Shown in pieces: positions 22,600-34,884 of a stretch of 64,000 nt of DNA. The position numbers and the translations under genes were made by a program. Numbering within the stretch: position 1 is the first letter of the stretch; every line of letters begins with the position of its first letter. Source of the stretch: Erpobdella octoculata (lineage: Eukaryota > Annelida > Clitellata > Hirudinida > Erpobdellidae). The stretch lies in the NCBI GenBank assembly GCA_963978895.1, contig OZ022243.1:3840955-3904954 (forward strand). The letters are read 5' to 3'. The notes beneath the pieces are model-generated. The model ran no database searches. It was not told the DNA's origin and was given only the letters and a program-made list of their open reading frames with translations.

Positions 22600-23129
22600 T
22601 TAACGCTAAGAATGTAAACGACATATTGAATTAAGATTAAATTATTTTTTAGACCATTTTATAAAATAAAATAATACTTGCCAATGATTAAGACAACGGT
22701 TTACCTCCAAGTTAAAAAATTTTATTCCAGAAAAGAACGCTTAGTAAATTACAGGACTGAATTGAAAAATTATTGAGTTTTCAGCCGTAGTTTTGCAATT
22801 TAAAAGTTTAAACACAGTATTAAGCCTATATTCTTTCAACAAACGCAGAATAATTGTTTCGTAAAACGTTTAAAACTGGAAACTCATTAATACAGTCGAC
22901 GAGTTTGAAACAGTGAATCCGCCCGAAGGATTGTCTGTTCGTATTACAGTCATAAAAGAGCCCGTGTAGTATTTTGTGTTGTAACTATTAGAAAGATAAA
23001 GTTGTTGTGAATGTGTGTATGTGACTGTGTTTATATGTAAGTGTCTATTTATGTACGATAATAAATTTAATAACAACACGAAAATTTACAAAGATTTTTT
23101 AGCTAATTTACCAACTCTATCGAATAATC
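22600..23129. other. Gene-free AT-rich stretch
   Basis: This contains the putative 5' flank of the minus-strand membrane-protein gene and then unassigned AT-rich DNA leading into the retrotransposon fragment. No supportable exon, tRNA or terminus was seen. Confidence 0.4.
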
Positions 23130-23559
23130 TGCAAATTATCAATTTTGGCCTGGGCACGTTGTCCGTGACTCCATTGCTTGCTGGCGTTCCCCAAGGCTCT
23201 GTGGACATGCAGGATGTATTGGAACGTCATGGTATCATTCGCTGATGACATGCAGAGTCATCAAAGCACAGAATCCGGCAAAGCAAACACTATCACCTCC
23301 AACTTACAAGATTTTTTTCACAGCCATCTCCAACCGGCGTGCCAAGAAGACGGAATTTCTCTGGTTTGTATCTGTGGCCGGACTCCGTAAGACGGATCCG
23401 CCCCATGAATATCTGACTTTTGGTTTGGACGTGATTCAGCCGGTTAGCGTGGATCGTGACCTGGGTGTCTACTTTGATGAGTGCCTTTCCATGAAGAAGC
23501 ATGTTGCCCAAGTTGCTAAAACTTGTTTCTACCACCCCCTCTGATTCCGTTCGGTGCGG

Positions 23560-24566
23560 GGGATGCGGAAAATTCGCCCCGGGTTTTCGCCCCCGGGGTT
23601 TTGCCCCCGGGTTTTGCCCCCGGGTTTTTGCTCCCGGGTTTTTGCCCCCGAGTTTTTGCCCCCGGTTTTTTGCCCCCGGGTTTTTGTCCCCTGGTTTTCG
23701 CCCTGGAAAAGTTCGCCCCCGCCTTTTTCGCTCCTGAGAAAGTTAGCCCCCGGTTTTTCGTCTCCATTTTTTCGCCCCTATTTTTTTGCCCCTGGTAAAA
23801 TTTGTTCCCAGTTTTTTGCCTCCGGTTTTTTACCTTCAGTTTTTCCCCCTTTGGTTTTTTGCCCCCGGTTTTTTACTTTTGGTTTTTGTTCTCGGCGGTT
23901 TGCTCTTAAGAAAATTTGCTCCTGGTTTTCGGCATCTGTAAAAGTTAGTCTCCAGGTTTTTGCTTCAGACGTTTTACCAAAACCTCGGTTCCGAGAATGT
24001 TAGCTTTTGTTCTTGAGAAAATCTGCTCCTACGACTTTTGCCCAGACTTTTTGCACCCAACTTTTGCTACTTGGAAAACTTTTTCTCGCTTGGCAGATTT
24101 AGTTTTTTTTCTTACTTTTTTTTTACCATTATTTACCACAAGAACATTCCACTTGGCTTTACGTCACTCTAAAATTTAGAGCATCCCTGGAAAGACTCGC
24201 TACTTGATATGACTATTTGCTTTTGTAAAAATCAATTCCCAGCTTCACGCTTCATAAAAGATTTGACACTATCCGTTTTTGTGAAAAAAGTGATAATTTT
24301 TTGAAAGCTTTTAGAACAAAGTACCCACGATTACCCGCCCCAGTCATCAGACTAATTTTTGAAAAAGTGAACAAAATATTGGAGAAGTTTTGCAAAGTGC
24401 ATCAACAACTACCCCTCTCCGATCATCAGTTATTTTAAAAAGGAAAAGTGTATTCTAATTTAAATAAGTATCTACAATTACCCCTCCCCCCTTTTCCAGA
24501 GGCGAAAAGCGTGGTGGAGAACTTTCCCAGAGGCAAACTTTCCCGAGGGCGAATTTTCCATAAACC
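23560..24566. mobile_element. 1,007-bp non-autonomous TIR element built of GCCCCCGGGTTTTT repeats
   Basis: It is inserted in the retrotransposon with target duplication CGGTGCGG at 23552-23559 and 24567-24574. The ends share GGAAAATTCGCCC in inverted orientation, within ~20-bp imperfect TIRs (GGGATGCGGAAAATTCGCCC on the left). Positions 23575-24060 are some thirty units of GCCCCCGGGTTTTT that degrade rightwards. Near 24310-24480 are copies of the AAAGTACC...GATCATCAG module seen elsewhere in the window. No ORF beyond repeat-derived frames. The 8-bp duplication suggests hAT or a relative, though the ends are not CAG. Confidence 0.8.
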
Positions 24567-25167
24567 CGGTGCGGCGAAGTCTCGGACTTGGAGTGACTGC
24601 ACGGCTGGTGTTCGTTTTTTTAATCTTAAGGCTAGATTGTCGCACTTTTATTTTTGCCCATTCACCGGGTTATACACTAGAGCCACTTCACAGGCACTTA
24701 AACGCCGCGACTCGGTTGATCGTCGAGCTTAAACCTCAAGAACACGTAACGCAGACTCTCTTCGAACTTCACTGGCTGCCAATATCTAAACGAATCAACT
24801 AAAAACTTTGCTTCCTTGCCCACCTTATCATCAACGGTCGTGCACCATCGTACCTGACTGAGCTGCTTACTCCTGTGTCCAACATTCACGGTCGGACTTC
24901 ACTAAGCTCTGCGGGAAAACACGACTTAGTGATTCCAAAAACAAAGATGGCCTCTTCAGTTAGGGCATTGTTCCAGGGACGTAAATTCAGCATTTTCCAG
25001 GGGGGGGCAAAATTTTCCCGTGCGTTATATTTCTTAAATGTATGAAAGAGAATTGAATGATCCAATAATTTTGTGGTTAACATAAACTGTAACTGTTTCG
25101 ATAGCTTTATTTATTTCCAAAACAAATAAATGAAACAAAAATAAATTTACACAAAAATTTAAAAAGT

Positions 25168-27501
25168 CTAAAATAATGGATATCGTCTTTCTTTCAATCG
25201 ACTAAATTCATCTATTATTGTATCGACGTTTAAATTTTTGGAATCTTCCTGTTGGCATGAAATCACCAACAAATCACTAAGTCGCTGATCTCCACATCTG
25301 TTTCTGAGGTACGTTTTAATGCGCTTCATGCAGCTAAACATTCGCTCGTTCTCAACAGAAGTCACCGGCAAAGTCAGGACAAGGTCGATCACTTTGAGGA
25401 GCTCACTAAAAGCATTTGGAAGACGACTTAAATGAGTTCGAATATCGTGGATTGTTTTCAACGTTGGACCTTTTTCGAACGATTTTAGAAAAGACTTTGC
25501 CGTGCACAGTTGGGGTGGAATCAACATTGCATCTATACCTATACCACTAGTTGGGTATAGTCCCACAAGCTCGCTGATTGTTTTCTGGCACAAAACGTTA
25601 GATGAACTTGGGCTCAGCGCAGAAACACAATTTAGCACAGTACAGTTATTCGTAAATCTAGCATCAAGCTCATTTATAAAATTGTCAACACACGCAAAAA
25701 GGATTGCGATGCGCATTGAGTCGTTACAGGTTTGTGTCTTCGTTGTCTCTATTGTTTTTTTACCGGTTGTTGACATAACAAAATACTCAGACAATTTTTT
25801 TGAAATTTTCTGAGCTCGCATCGGTCTATTTTTCTCACTGTCCTCCTTTTGTGGGACTCCAATTCGCGTTCTTATCTCACTTGCTTCTTTAACTACACCA
25901 TCCCATGTCTCAATGCTTCTAAAAGCCATCAAATCATTTCTGGTGGATTCAAGCAGCATTTTAGCATCCAAATAATTAATTGATGAGCTTTGTAGTTCTT
26001 GAGAAAATGAATGAACTGTCCCAAGCAACTTTTCAGCTACCAGCAAACAAGGAAGAAATGATGTTGAACAAAGTCGTTTTTTCAATCCTTGAGCCTCTGC
26101 GGCAGCGACTGTGTCTGCTTTTTGTAAGGCAATGGCTTCCAAAACATTAATAATGGTTTCAAGTCGAAGTTTAATTTTTCTAATGGAGCTATACCAGTAT
26201 GACCACCGGGTTTCAACCAATCTTTCGAGCTCCAAAACATCTAAACCATCTTCAATTTGTGCGTGCACAAACAACTCATGTCGTGGACCACTTATCGACA
26301 AGAACACATAGATTGATTGTACAATTGAAAACATGTCAACTATTTCTGGTATATTTTTAATTGCGTTGACTAAAACCAAATTTAAGCGATGGGCATGGCA
26401 ATGTATGTAGATGACCTGAGGAGCAAGTTTTTTAATGAGTGCCTGGACTCCTCGAAAGCGGCCACTCATGACAGAAGCACCATCGTAGCACTGAGCAACA
26501 CATTTGTTCCACGACAATTTGTTTTCTTGGACTACATTGTTTATGGCATTTGCCAAGGATTCAGCATCAACATTTTCCATGTGGAAAATACCTAGAGGTT
26601 TTTCCCACACGGAACCTTCTGGCGACGTTGATCGGATAACAAAGCTCAGTTGCTCTTTGCGAGAAATGTCTTTTGATTCATCTACCATTACTGCCCAGTA
26701 AGGTCCTAGAGAATCTATGGTTTTCTGTCTAAGAGCATTTGCTATACAACGAATAATATCATTCTGGTACGGTGCTGAAGTATAAGTTCCATACCTATTT
26801 CTGAGTCGTTCTCGTAAATGAGGAGAAAGTTCACTCATCGTTTCAAGCAATTCTATATAATTTCCTTTGTTTGAACTTTGTTCTGTTTCAGTGTCGCCTC
26901 GAAACGCCAATCCTTGACGAGCTAGATAGGATGTCGCTAGAATTAACAGCTTGAGGTGATTTCTGTTCTCTAAAACCTCTGTTCTTCTTTGATTATTGAT
27001 CTTGTTTGCAACAGACTCTGACCTTCCAGAGGACACCATTTTGGCCTCAGTCCATAGCACCGTGCTATCTTTGTGTTTGCTACTAGATCCATGCTGTGTT
27101 AACAATTCTTTTGCGTCTTTCCATTTTTTAAACCCCTTATCAACAAATGCAATGTTTCCACTTGTTTCACCAGGACGAACAATATTTGAACTAAAATGGC
27201 GACAACTGAAGCAATAGACAGCATCTTGTTTGATGGAGTATTCGATCCAAGGAAAACTTTTAAAATAACCGCTGTTGAAACGACGCTGGGATGTTTGAGG
27301 ATATTTTTCTAATATGGGTTGAACTGGATCTTCGTGATAAGAACTTGATATATCTGCAATCAAAACTTGGCTTTCTTGCAAAATCAGTCCTTCAGGTATA
27401 TCTAATTTGGCTTGTTTTGTTACTTCAACAGACTCCATTTCCTGGTTATTTTTTCTTTTTAAAAAATTCAACATTGATGGCTGTGATGATTTCATTGACA
27501 T
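25168..27501 (-). CDS. hAT transposase 1 (ZMYM1-like, with TTF-type zinc finger)
   Basis: An uninterrupted 777-aa frame. Order: an N-terminal KSSQPSMLNFLKRK motif common in this hAT group; a TTF-type zinc finger near residues 75-110 (FNSGYFKSFPWIEYS, YCFSCRHF); a DUF4371-like RNase H core (YWAVMVDESKDISRKEQLS near 265-290; CYDGASVMSGRFRGVQ near 335-350; IHCHAHRLNLVL near 365-375); and a C-terminal hAT dimerisation region (LPVTSVENERMFSCMKRIKT, LVISC). It would cut and paste the enclosing element by binding its ends; it acts in the nucleus. No stop or frameshift is visible, so recent activity is plausible. ATG 27501 is the first in frame and gives the usual family length. It could also be a domesticated gene, but the intact TIRs and target duplications argue for a transposon. 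Confidence 0.92.
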   Translation of the reverse strand: MSMKSSQPSMLNFLKRKNNQEMESVEVTKQAKLDIPEGLILQESQVLIADISSSYHEDPVQPILEKYPQTSQRRFNSGYFKSFPWIEYSIKQDAVYCFSCRHFSSNIVRPGETSGNIAFVDKGFKKWKDAKELLTQHGSSSKHKDSTVLWTEAKMVSSGRSESVANKINNQRRTEVLENRNHLKLLILATSYLARQGLAFRGDTETEQSSNKGNYIELLETMSELSPHLRERLRNRYGTYTSAPYQNDIIRCIANALRQKTIDSLGPYWAVMVDESKDISRKEQLSFVIRSTSPEGSVWEKPLGIFHMENVDAESLANAINNVVQENKLSWNKCVAQCYDGASVMSGRFRGVQALIKKLAPQVIYIHCHAHRLNLVLVNAIKNIPEIVDMFSIVQSIYVFLSISGPRHELFVHAQIEDGLDVLELERLVETRWSYWYSSIRKIKLRLETIINVLEAIALQKADTVAAAEAQGLKKRLCSTSFLPCLLVAEKLLGTVHSFSQELQSSSINYLDAKMLLESTRNDLMAFRSIETWDGVVKEASEIRTRIGVPQKEDSEKNRPMRAQKISKKLSEYFVMSTTGKKTIETTKTQTCNDSMRIAILFACVDNFINELDARFTNNCTVLNCVSALSPSSSNVLCQKTISELVGLYPTSGIGIDAMLIPPQLCTAKSFLKSFEKGPTLKTIHDIRTHLSRLPNAFSELLKVIDLVLTLPVTSVENERMFSCMKRIKTYLRNRCGDQRLSDLLVISCQQEDSKNLNVDTIIDEFSRLKERRYPLF

Positions 27502-27600
27502 TTTTTTTCGAATTGTAGTCAGAGATAACTGGTTATAAGAAAAATAATAATTGATAGTGATGATCTAAATCAAAAGCATACAGTAAAAAACAGTAAAAAT

Positions 27601-27804
<204 letters not shown>

Positions 27805-29225
27805 ATACAAAGATATACATATTTAAAAGCAGAAATTTAGTTCACATGTTAATTTTATAAGATTTACATTAATGTGTTTTGAAGAATTCGGACAGACAAA
27901 TTTGCCATAAAATATATTGAAAAGTGAACTGACTTTTTAACTTTCCGATAAATGTAACAGGCCACAAGAAACACAATTTGTAATATACTCCCCCACCGGC
28001 TTATTTGCATAAAGTTAGTAATCAATTTATCGAATATATTTACGAGTGTTCAGCCACGATTAGAGAATAAAAGGCGTGTATAGAAATTAAATCAATTAAA
28101 TGTACAGAAAAATTGTCATTATATAATTTAAACATAAAGGCACATATTAAAAAATCATTCTTTACCTCAGATGAAACCAATGTAGAGCAACAAGAGAAGG
28201 ACAAATGTGAGAAAACTTGGGAGTACGAGATATCAAGAACGCTGAAAGTTAAATGTTTTAGTGGACAAAGAGATGGCTAGCATCTACTATTTACGCGAAG
28301 TTTCTACTAGCCCGATAACTTCTTATCTTCTTTAGTATCTCATTATTTTTGTCCATTAGGACAGCCGTGAAACTTTAGTATCTCTCCATTTTTCACTATC
28401 TCTCTCACTTTCAATGAGGGCAGTCTCTTACTAGCATCTCTCTCTTTTTCCTTATCTCTCTCACTCGTCATGATGACAGCCTCTTCTGTTAGTTACGTCT
28501 CTCTCCATCTCTATGTGGGCAGCCAACTCTTCCAGCTTAGTTTCATTCTTTATAGGGAAAGCTTATTATACTGCCTGATAACATTAGCATTTTTCCTTTT
28601 TACCACGTTCTTATTCAGTTTCGTTCACTCATTCTGCATGGACGTAAATTAGGAGCAGGGGGGGGGGGCAACTTTTTAAAGCATGTAAAATTGTTTGGTG
28701 ATATGGTGAGGAAATGCATAAATATATATATACATCTCTATTTAAAAAAAATCAAATCCGAAAAATCAGGGGGGGGCAAATGCCCCCCCCTGCCCCCCCC
28801 AATTTACGTCCCTGCATTGTTCGTTTGTGTCTCTGAGGCCTGGAATTACTTGCCCGTCAAGCTCAAACTCACCGCGGACACAAATCTATTTTTAAAAAAA
28901 AAACTTAAAACAATCCTCTTTGCGTCTGCCTACAAAGATTTCTTACAATAGTTCACTTTTGTTTCCTGGCATTCCGTCAATTATAAACTTCTAAACCTTT
29001 TGCTTAATTTTAAACTAATTTTTTTATTATTTGTTTTAAACTTTTTATTTATTTTTATTTAATTATTTATCCATTCATTTATTTATTCTTTCTTTCATTC
29101 TTTTTTTCATATATTGTGTATTCGATCTACTTCTTATGTAAAGTTGGACGCTGGTCTGTCATGTCAGTGCGCCACAAAAATGACTGAAAATAAATAAATA
29201 CAAATAAATGACAGTGAGTTGATTA

Positions 29226-29351
29226 TGAAAAAAATTTTTTTTTGAAAGCCATGAAAAATGGAGAATAAACAGCAAAAGACCAAGTATAGAGCCTTGCGGC
29301 ACATCATATATGTAGAAGTTGACTGAGTAGACGTTGAATTATTAAGATATA
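29226..29351 (-). pseudogene. Reverse-transcriptase fragment disrupted by hAT 2
   Basis: On the minus strand near 29256-29300 the frame gives [13 protein letters not shown], the conserved VPQGS block of non-LTR reverse transcriptases. The sequence is interrupted at 29351/29360 by hAT 2 and should resume after 33638, where no clear coding survives. Orientation is opposite to the fragment at 23130-29206. Confidence 0.5.
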
Positions 29352-29413
29352 CATGGACACAGGCGCGGCGCCGGGTTTTTTGTCCTGGGGGGGTCCAAAA
29401 ATTTGAAAGACAA

Positions 29414-29508
<95 letters not shown>
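29414..29508. repeat. (TA)n microsatellite inside hAT 2
   Basis: About 95 bp of alternating TA lie 55 bp inside the left TIR, mirroring the tract in hAT 1. Confidence 0.95.
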
Positions 29509-29511
<3 letters not shown>

Positions 29512-29993
29512 TTTTAATGTTTCTGTACTCATTCGAGCTCTTCGCTCACTCATAGTCATGTTGCTGACACTAAGCGTGCCTTTCCTTCTGTAACAAACGT
29601 TTCCAGCTTTTGCTTTATATATACTCTAAATAACAATTATTTAATAAATTAAATAAATTTGAGTGTAATTGAAAAAGCTATAATTTTTTTAACTCATTAG
29701 TTATAAGTATTTACAGTAGCATATCACAATTAATCTTGTTTTTCCCACCTCGTTTATCCAGGTCTAAATATAAAACAATTCAACTCGAGGTCTGTTGTAA
29801 TTACAAGTTTTGACAAAAAATAAATTTGTTGAATAAACATAAGAATAGCAGTTGAGAAAACATAAACGAAGCTAATGAAATTAAAATTTAATAATCATCA
29901 TTAAAGTATACTTGCACTAACAAAAAATGTCATCAAAATATAAAAAATAATTAAAAAAAACAACTATAATACAGTTAGATTCCATGCAGCTTA

Positions 29994-32464
29994 TTACAGT
30001 GGCAATGCCCGTTTGATGGAAGCAAATTTCTCCACAACTGTCAACATTTGTATTGAATCAAGAGTTGATTTCTCGGTTGAAATTAGCACCAAGTCTTCCA
30101 ATCTGTCAGACCCCATAGACGCTCTCACTGCTGACTTTATCAAATCAACCTTACTGTGAGCTCGTTCACATGAGGCTGACGTTACCGGTAAAGTTAATAA
30201 AAAAACAACTAAAGCATAGAAAGATTTGTAAATAAGATTGTGTTTTAGCACCACCATTTTGGTTGCTAGGTTCTGAAGGGTTGGTGGAGTAAGAGTTTCG
30301 GCCACCTCCTTGTAGCTGGCTTTCTGTAGCTTTATTAACTGTCCCTCTGCAACACAGATATCTTCATCCAACTGAGCTACTAAAGCCAGCTCTTTGACAG
30401 CACTGTCAAAATTGTCTCCTAATTGAACTACGGAAGAAATTAGCTTCAGCACTGCTATACACTCCGAATTAAATCTTGATTTCAGGGATGAGGAAACTGT
30501 ATCCAAGACCGGAATAAAAAAATCAACCCTTATTTCATTTTTAAGATCATCTTCTGCTGAATTAGACACAATAGCGTCCGATGATTTTGTCAAAAAACGA
30601 TCCATAACAAAATCCTGCAAGGCTGATGGTTTTGCCCTTTTTCTTCTATCTCGGCCACCCGAAAGCGATATTCCTAGCTTTTCACAAATCTTCAAAACCT
30701 CAGCAAACATCTTCTCAAATTCTTCAGCTGTCCTCATGTGCTGTACCGCTTCCACCAACGTTTCAACAGCATTGGCAGCAGCAGCCAAGTCAATATCACT
30801 AGCTTGCAGTGCTTCTGATGCAGCATTAGCTAGCATAAACAAGTGCATTAAAAAATGCAGTCCAAATATAAATTTTAAATTTTTTACCGCTGACAATAAG
30901 CCTAAAGAGTCTACATCATTTTGGTTGTTGAGAAAATCAAGGATGGCCGGAAGGCACCTGTGAACTATTCGTAAATTCACACATCTGGCTGACCATCTTG
31001 TTGAGGATAATGACTGCAAGGATTGCAATCCATCCTGAAGGTCGAGACTATGTACACACTTGACATATTCAGCATGACGTTTGGGTGACGCTTCAATTAA
31101 GACATACAATTTCTGTAGTACATCAAATGTATGACTGCAAAGCTGGACAGATTTTACTGCATCCTGCAAGATCAAATTAAGAACGTGCGCCCAGCAATGG
31201 ATATAAATCGGTTTCCTGGGGCACAGTTCCTTCAAGCGAGCCTGTAGTCCGTTATACTTGCCACACATGTTAGCAGCCCCATCATAGCACTGGCTCACAA
31301 TAGATTCTAAAGGTAGGTGTAACTTATTTAAATATTTAACAACAACATCACACAAATTGCTTGATGAAGTGTTTTGAACTTCTACCAGTCCGACGAGAGC
31401 CTCCTTTACAAAACCTGAATCTGTGACATAACGAATCACAAGACTCAAAAGCTCTCTATTTGATCTATCGCTGACCTCATCGCAGATTATACTAAATAAC
31501 CTGCCGCTACATTGGCTAATTATTTTTGACAACACTTCCTCTGCGATCAAATGTAATAGCTCATTTTGTACATCATGACTCAGCCAAGAAACATTCCGTG
31601 GATGATGTGCAAGCCAATCCTTTAAAACAGGATTGTAAGTGGCCATGAATGTCACCATTTCCAAAAAGTTACCACGATTATTAGAGTCACGTTGCTCTCG
31701 GTGTCCTCTAAAACTAATATTCTGTTTTGAAAGAAAACGGATTACGTCAGCAATTATGGCAAGTACTTCTCTGTTTTTGGCCTTCTCTTCTTGTTCACGG
31801 TGCAACTTTTCTTCGTACGCCTTTGACAATTGGACGGCAACCGATGATGAAGCTGCATTTTTCCTTGCAACGTACATGTCAGTAGCCATTCGATGCGCAG
31901 AACTTGATTCATGCTTCATCAGTTTTCCGTCTTTGCCAGTCGCTTTCTTCCAGTCTTTGTTGTTCAGTATAAACTTTGTATACTGACCTGCATCCAAAAA
32001 AAAAATTAATGGTTCAAGTTGCTTTTTATCCTGAAAGCCTTTAATGGCACTCAGAGTATTCCGTGTTTAAACCTAGTGGAGCTTTCATATGCTGGCTAAC
32101 TGCCACTTAATCTAAGCATAAAGCTACTTTGGCTATGTTAAAAATAGACTGATCACGTACCATTGACTTTTGGCTGGAACAGACGGCAATAAAAACAGCA
32201 AGCTGCATCATTCTGTAAACTGTATTCTAGCCACGGTCTTCCGCTGAACCAGTCTCCTTGAAATTTTAATGTTTTCAGACGGCCACCAACTAAAATGCTC
32301 GTTCCCTTGAAAGCAAGACCAGTCGGTTGAACCGCGCCTAATTTAAGCAACGCATCGACTTCCAATTCGTCTTCACCGAGAGGATTTCTTTGCAAATTTA
32401 TAACATTTTCTAGGGAAGATTGCATGTTTGAATACTGCAGTCTCAAATAGTTAACGACAAGCAA
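29994..32464 (-). CDS. hAT transposase 2 (ZMYM1-like), two exons
   Basis: Exon 1 is 32464-32161 and exon 2 is 31987-29994. The donor GTACGT and the acceptor TTTGGATGCAG join in frame to give GQYTKF. The product is about 765 aa if the first ATG is used; a later ATG, at MQSSLENVINL, is also possible. Domains: TTF zinc finger split by the intron (WFSGRPWLEYS, CCFYCRLF), an RNase H-like core (FSIICDEVSDRSNRELLSLV; CYDGAANMCGKYNGLQ; IHCWAHVLNLIL), and a C-terminal dimerisation block (LPVTSASCERAHSKVDLIK, LVLIS). No inactivating change is seen. It is clearly homologous to transposase 1 but well diverged. The intron is ~173 bp. It would mobilise the enclosing 4.27-kb element. Confidence 0.9.
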
Positions 32465-33049
32465 TAAGCTGATGAATCTACGTAACTTTATCTCTTCTGG
32501 CGTCTACTTTCTCTTTAAAGAAGAATTTTAACAATGAAAAAAGAAGAAATGATCGGAAACTTTTATACCATATTATATATTTATATAAATCGCTTGTTTA
32601 ATGTTGAAATGCAACTTAAGTCTAGACAGGATTACATTATATGGCAAGATATAATTGTTTGTAATCTATATTATATTTCTGACAGTTTGTCTACTTCATA
32701 CTAAATTTGTAAAAAAAAAGTGACAAAGAATTGTAAAATTTGCTTAAAGCCAATCTTGTAAAATAAAAACACTGAAATTGATTTAATTTAAACTAAAGTT
32801 CTGTTACTGGTATTTGAAGAATTACTCACCTCCTAAGGGAAACAATACTGAAATAAGTTTAATAATTTATTATCTATTTAAAAACGTTAAACAGACATCA
32901 AGTTTGGATCGGACAATGAAAACAATTGAAAACAAAACTCGCTATCTGATACGGCTCATAAAATAATGCTAATGATTCTAGTGTCCATGCTCGCTTTCTC
33001 AAGCTCCATGAGGTCAGTCTTTAGAGTCTTTAGCCTCATCTCTCTCTAT

Positions 33050-33330
33050 TTTTCTCGGACTCTCTCTTTTCCTTTCTCTTTCACTGTGTGAACGACTTAT
33101 CTGTCTAGCTTCTTAACTTCTTTAACATCTCTCTCTCTCTTCCGCATGGACGCCAAGCCAAGCTTCATAGCTTCTTCAGCTATAGACTCTCTCTTTTCCT
33201 TTCTCTTTCACTGTGTGAACGACTTATCTGTCTAGCTTCTTAACTTCTTTGGCATCTCTCTCTCTCTCTCTCTTCCACATGGACGCCAAGCCAAGCTTCA
33301 TAGCTTCTTCAGCATTTCTCTCCCTCTCTT
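33050..33330. repeat. ~125-bp tandem duplication, CT-rich subterminal region of hAT 2
   Basis: Two near-identical units carry CTTTCACTGTGTGAACGACT, AGCTTCTTAACTTCTTT and CATGGACGCCAAGCCAAGCT. Related motifs occur in the subterminal part of hAT 1 (28310-28530) and beside the relic at 17770-17835. Confidence 0.8.
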
Positions 33331-33939
33331 TCTCTCTCTCTCTCTTTTCTATATGGCCAGCTTATTCTCCATCTCTGCTGTCTCCTTGAAAACGGCCTAG
33401 CTTTATAACTTTTTGACCACATCATCTTTCCTTTTCTTATCACCTATTTGTGTAGCTTATTTAGTTTGCGTTGTTTTTATACAAACACTGGTTAACTCAA
33501 TAAGTGCCAGGTAATTACCCCCCCCCCCCCATTAAAAAAACTCCTCGGATTTACAAAAATCTCACGAGTGATACCTGTCGGAGCTGGGGGGGTCCGGACC
33601 CCTGGACCCCCCCGCTCAGCGCCGCGCCTGCATGGACAAATCTATTAGATAAATAAGATTTAATTTATGACAATTAAAAACCATCAAAATAAAAACATTC
33701 TTTAAGTACCAGTAACTAGTAACAGTAATGAATGAGCACATCAATCTCCATTTTAACTACGTCTTTTGCAGAGATTGTAGTCGATTTGCCAAAACGACAA
33801 AGTTTCGAACCAATTACGAAGCCGATATTTCCTGGCATCACAAGAGTCAATTAAATTAATAAACTTTGTGTAACGCGTTACATAAATGATCCGTTATTGT
33901 CAGATTAATTGATTCTTGATCTGTTAAGTATATAAATAA

Positions 33940-34012
33940 ATTAGAAATAGCCGTCAAAAAGGACGGGTTTCTTTGGTTTTTATCGAACGGTCATGATATT
34001 AAATATTATGAT
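33940..34012 (-). mobile_element. Helitron 3' terminus, family B-like (minus strand)
   Basis: Read on the minus strand: a CCCGTCCTTTTTGACGG hairpin, then CTATTTCTAAT. It matches 17008-17078 including the inner ATCGAACGGTCA block. The element would extend to the right into the duplicated region; its 5' end is unknown. Confidence 0.5.
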
Positions 34013-34026
34013 ATTAAATAACAACG

Positions 34027-34712
34027 TTGAGTGTTTTTACCAATGCTTTTATTAACTCGTCGGCTCTGTTTCTCTGTCTGTTTCTCTGTCTGTTTCAAAT
34101 CTTGCAATCAATTTTTGAGTCACTTCCTGATGGTAGATTTTTTTTCAAATTTTGCATACATGCTCAAAATAGAAGACAATGCAATATTCAATTATTAGTT
34201 TTACAATAAGTCAATTAATTTAGTTAATTTTCTTGAGGATTTTATCGAGGGGTTTCTTGAGGGTTTTCTTGAGGGTTTTCTTGAGGGTTTTCTTGAGGGT
34301 TTTCTTGAGGGTTTTCTTGAGGGTTTTCTTGAGGGTTTTCTTGAGGGTTTTCTTGAGGGTTTTCTTGACCACAAAACGCTAACCGACTGGCAGACTATTT
34401 TACCAAGTTAACACGAACCACACTCACTGACCGCGATTCTCAAGCGTGTACGAAATTTTCATGAAAATAGTTGAGATATTTAAATTTTATGCTTTTTGAT
34501 GATATTTTTATTATTATTACCAATGTTTTTATTAACTCGTCGTCTCTGTTTCTCTGTCTGTCTGTTTGTTTCTCTGTCTGTTTCAAATCTTGCAATCAAT
34601 TTTTGAGTCACTTCCTGATGATAGATTTTTTCAAATTTTGCATACATGCTTAAAATAGAAGACAATGCAATATTCAATTATTAGTTTTACAATAAGTCAA
34701 TTAATTTAGATA
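34027..34712. repeat. ~190-bp direct duplication flanking a 12-bp minisatellite
   Basis: 34035-34215 and 34518-34700 are near-identical (shared TTTATTAACTCGTCG, TCTGTTTCAAATCTTGCAAT, CTTCCTGATG, ATAGAAGACAATGCAATATT). Between them, at about 34250-34370, are nine to ten copies of CTTGAGGGTTTT. No coding is apparent. Confidence 0.85.
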
Positions 34713-34884
34713 ATTTTAATTAATTTCGATATTTCGATATAATTAAGATATTTCGACTTTACATAAAATAAAAGAGTAATATAAGAAAAAATTGATTGCA
34801 AAATTTGTGTTTTAATTACATATAAGAGCATTGGTTTTAAAAATTCGTTTTTAATTTACTTGTTTTTTAATTCAGCCTAATTGT

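Larger units (their letters stand above)
29360..33630 (-). mobile_element. Complete hAT DNA transposon 2 (4,271 bp)
   Basis: The TIR is CAGGCGCGGCGC at 29360 and its complement ending at 33630. The target duplication CATGGACA is perfect (29352-29359 and 33631-33638). It encodes a two-exon transposase on the minus strand. A (TA)n tract lies near the left end (29414-29508). A ~125-bp tandem duplication in a CT-rich region (33050-33330) lies near the right end. The TIR sequence differs from hAT 1, so the two elements are separate families. Confidence 0.92.
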
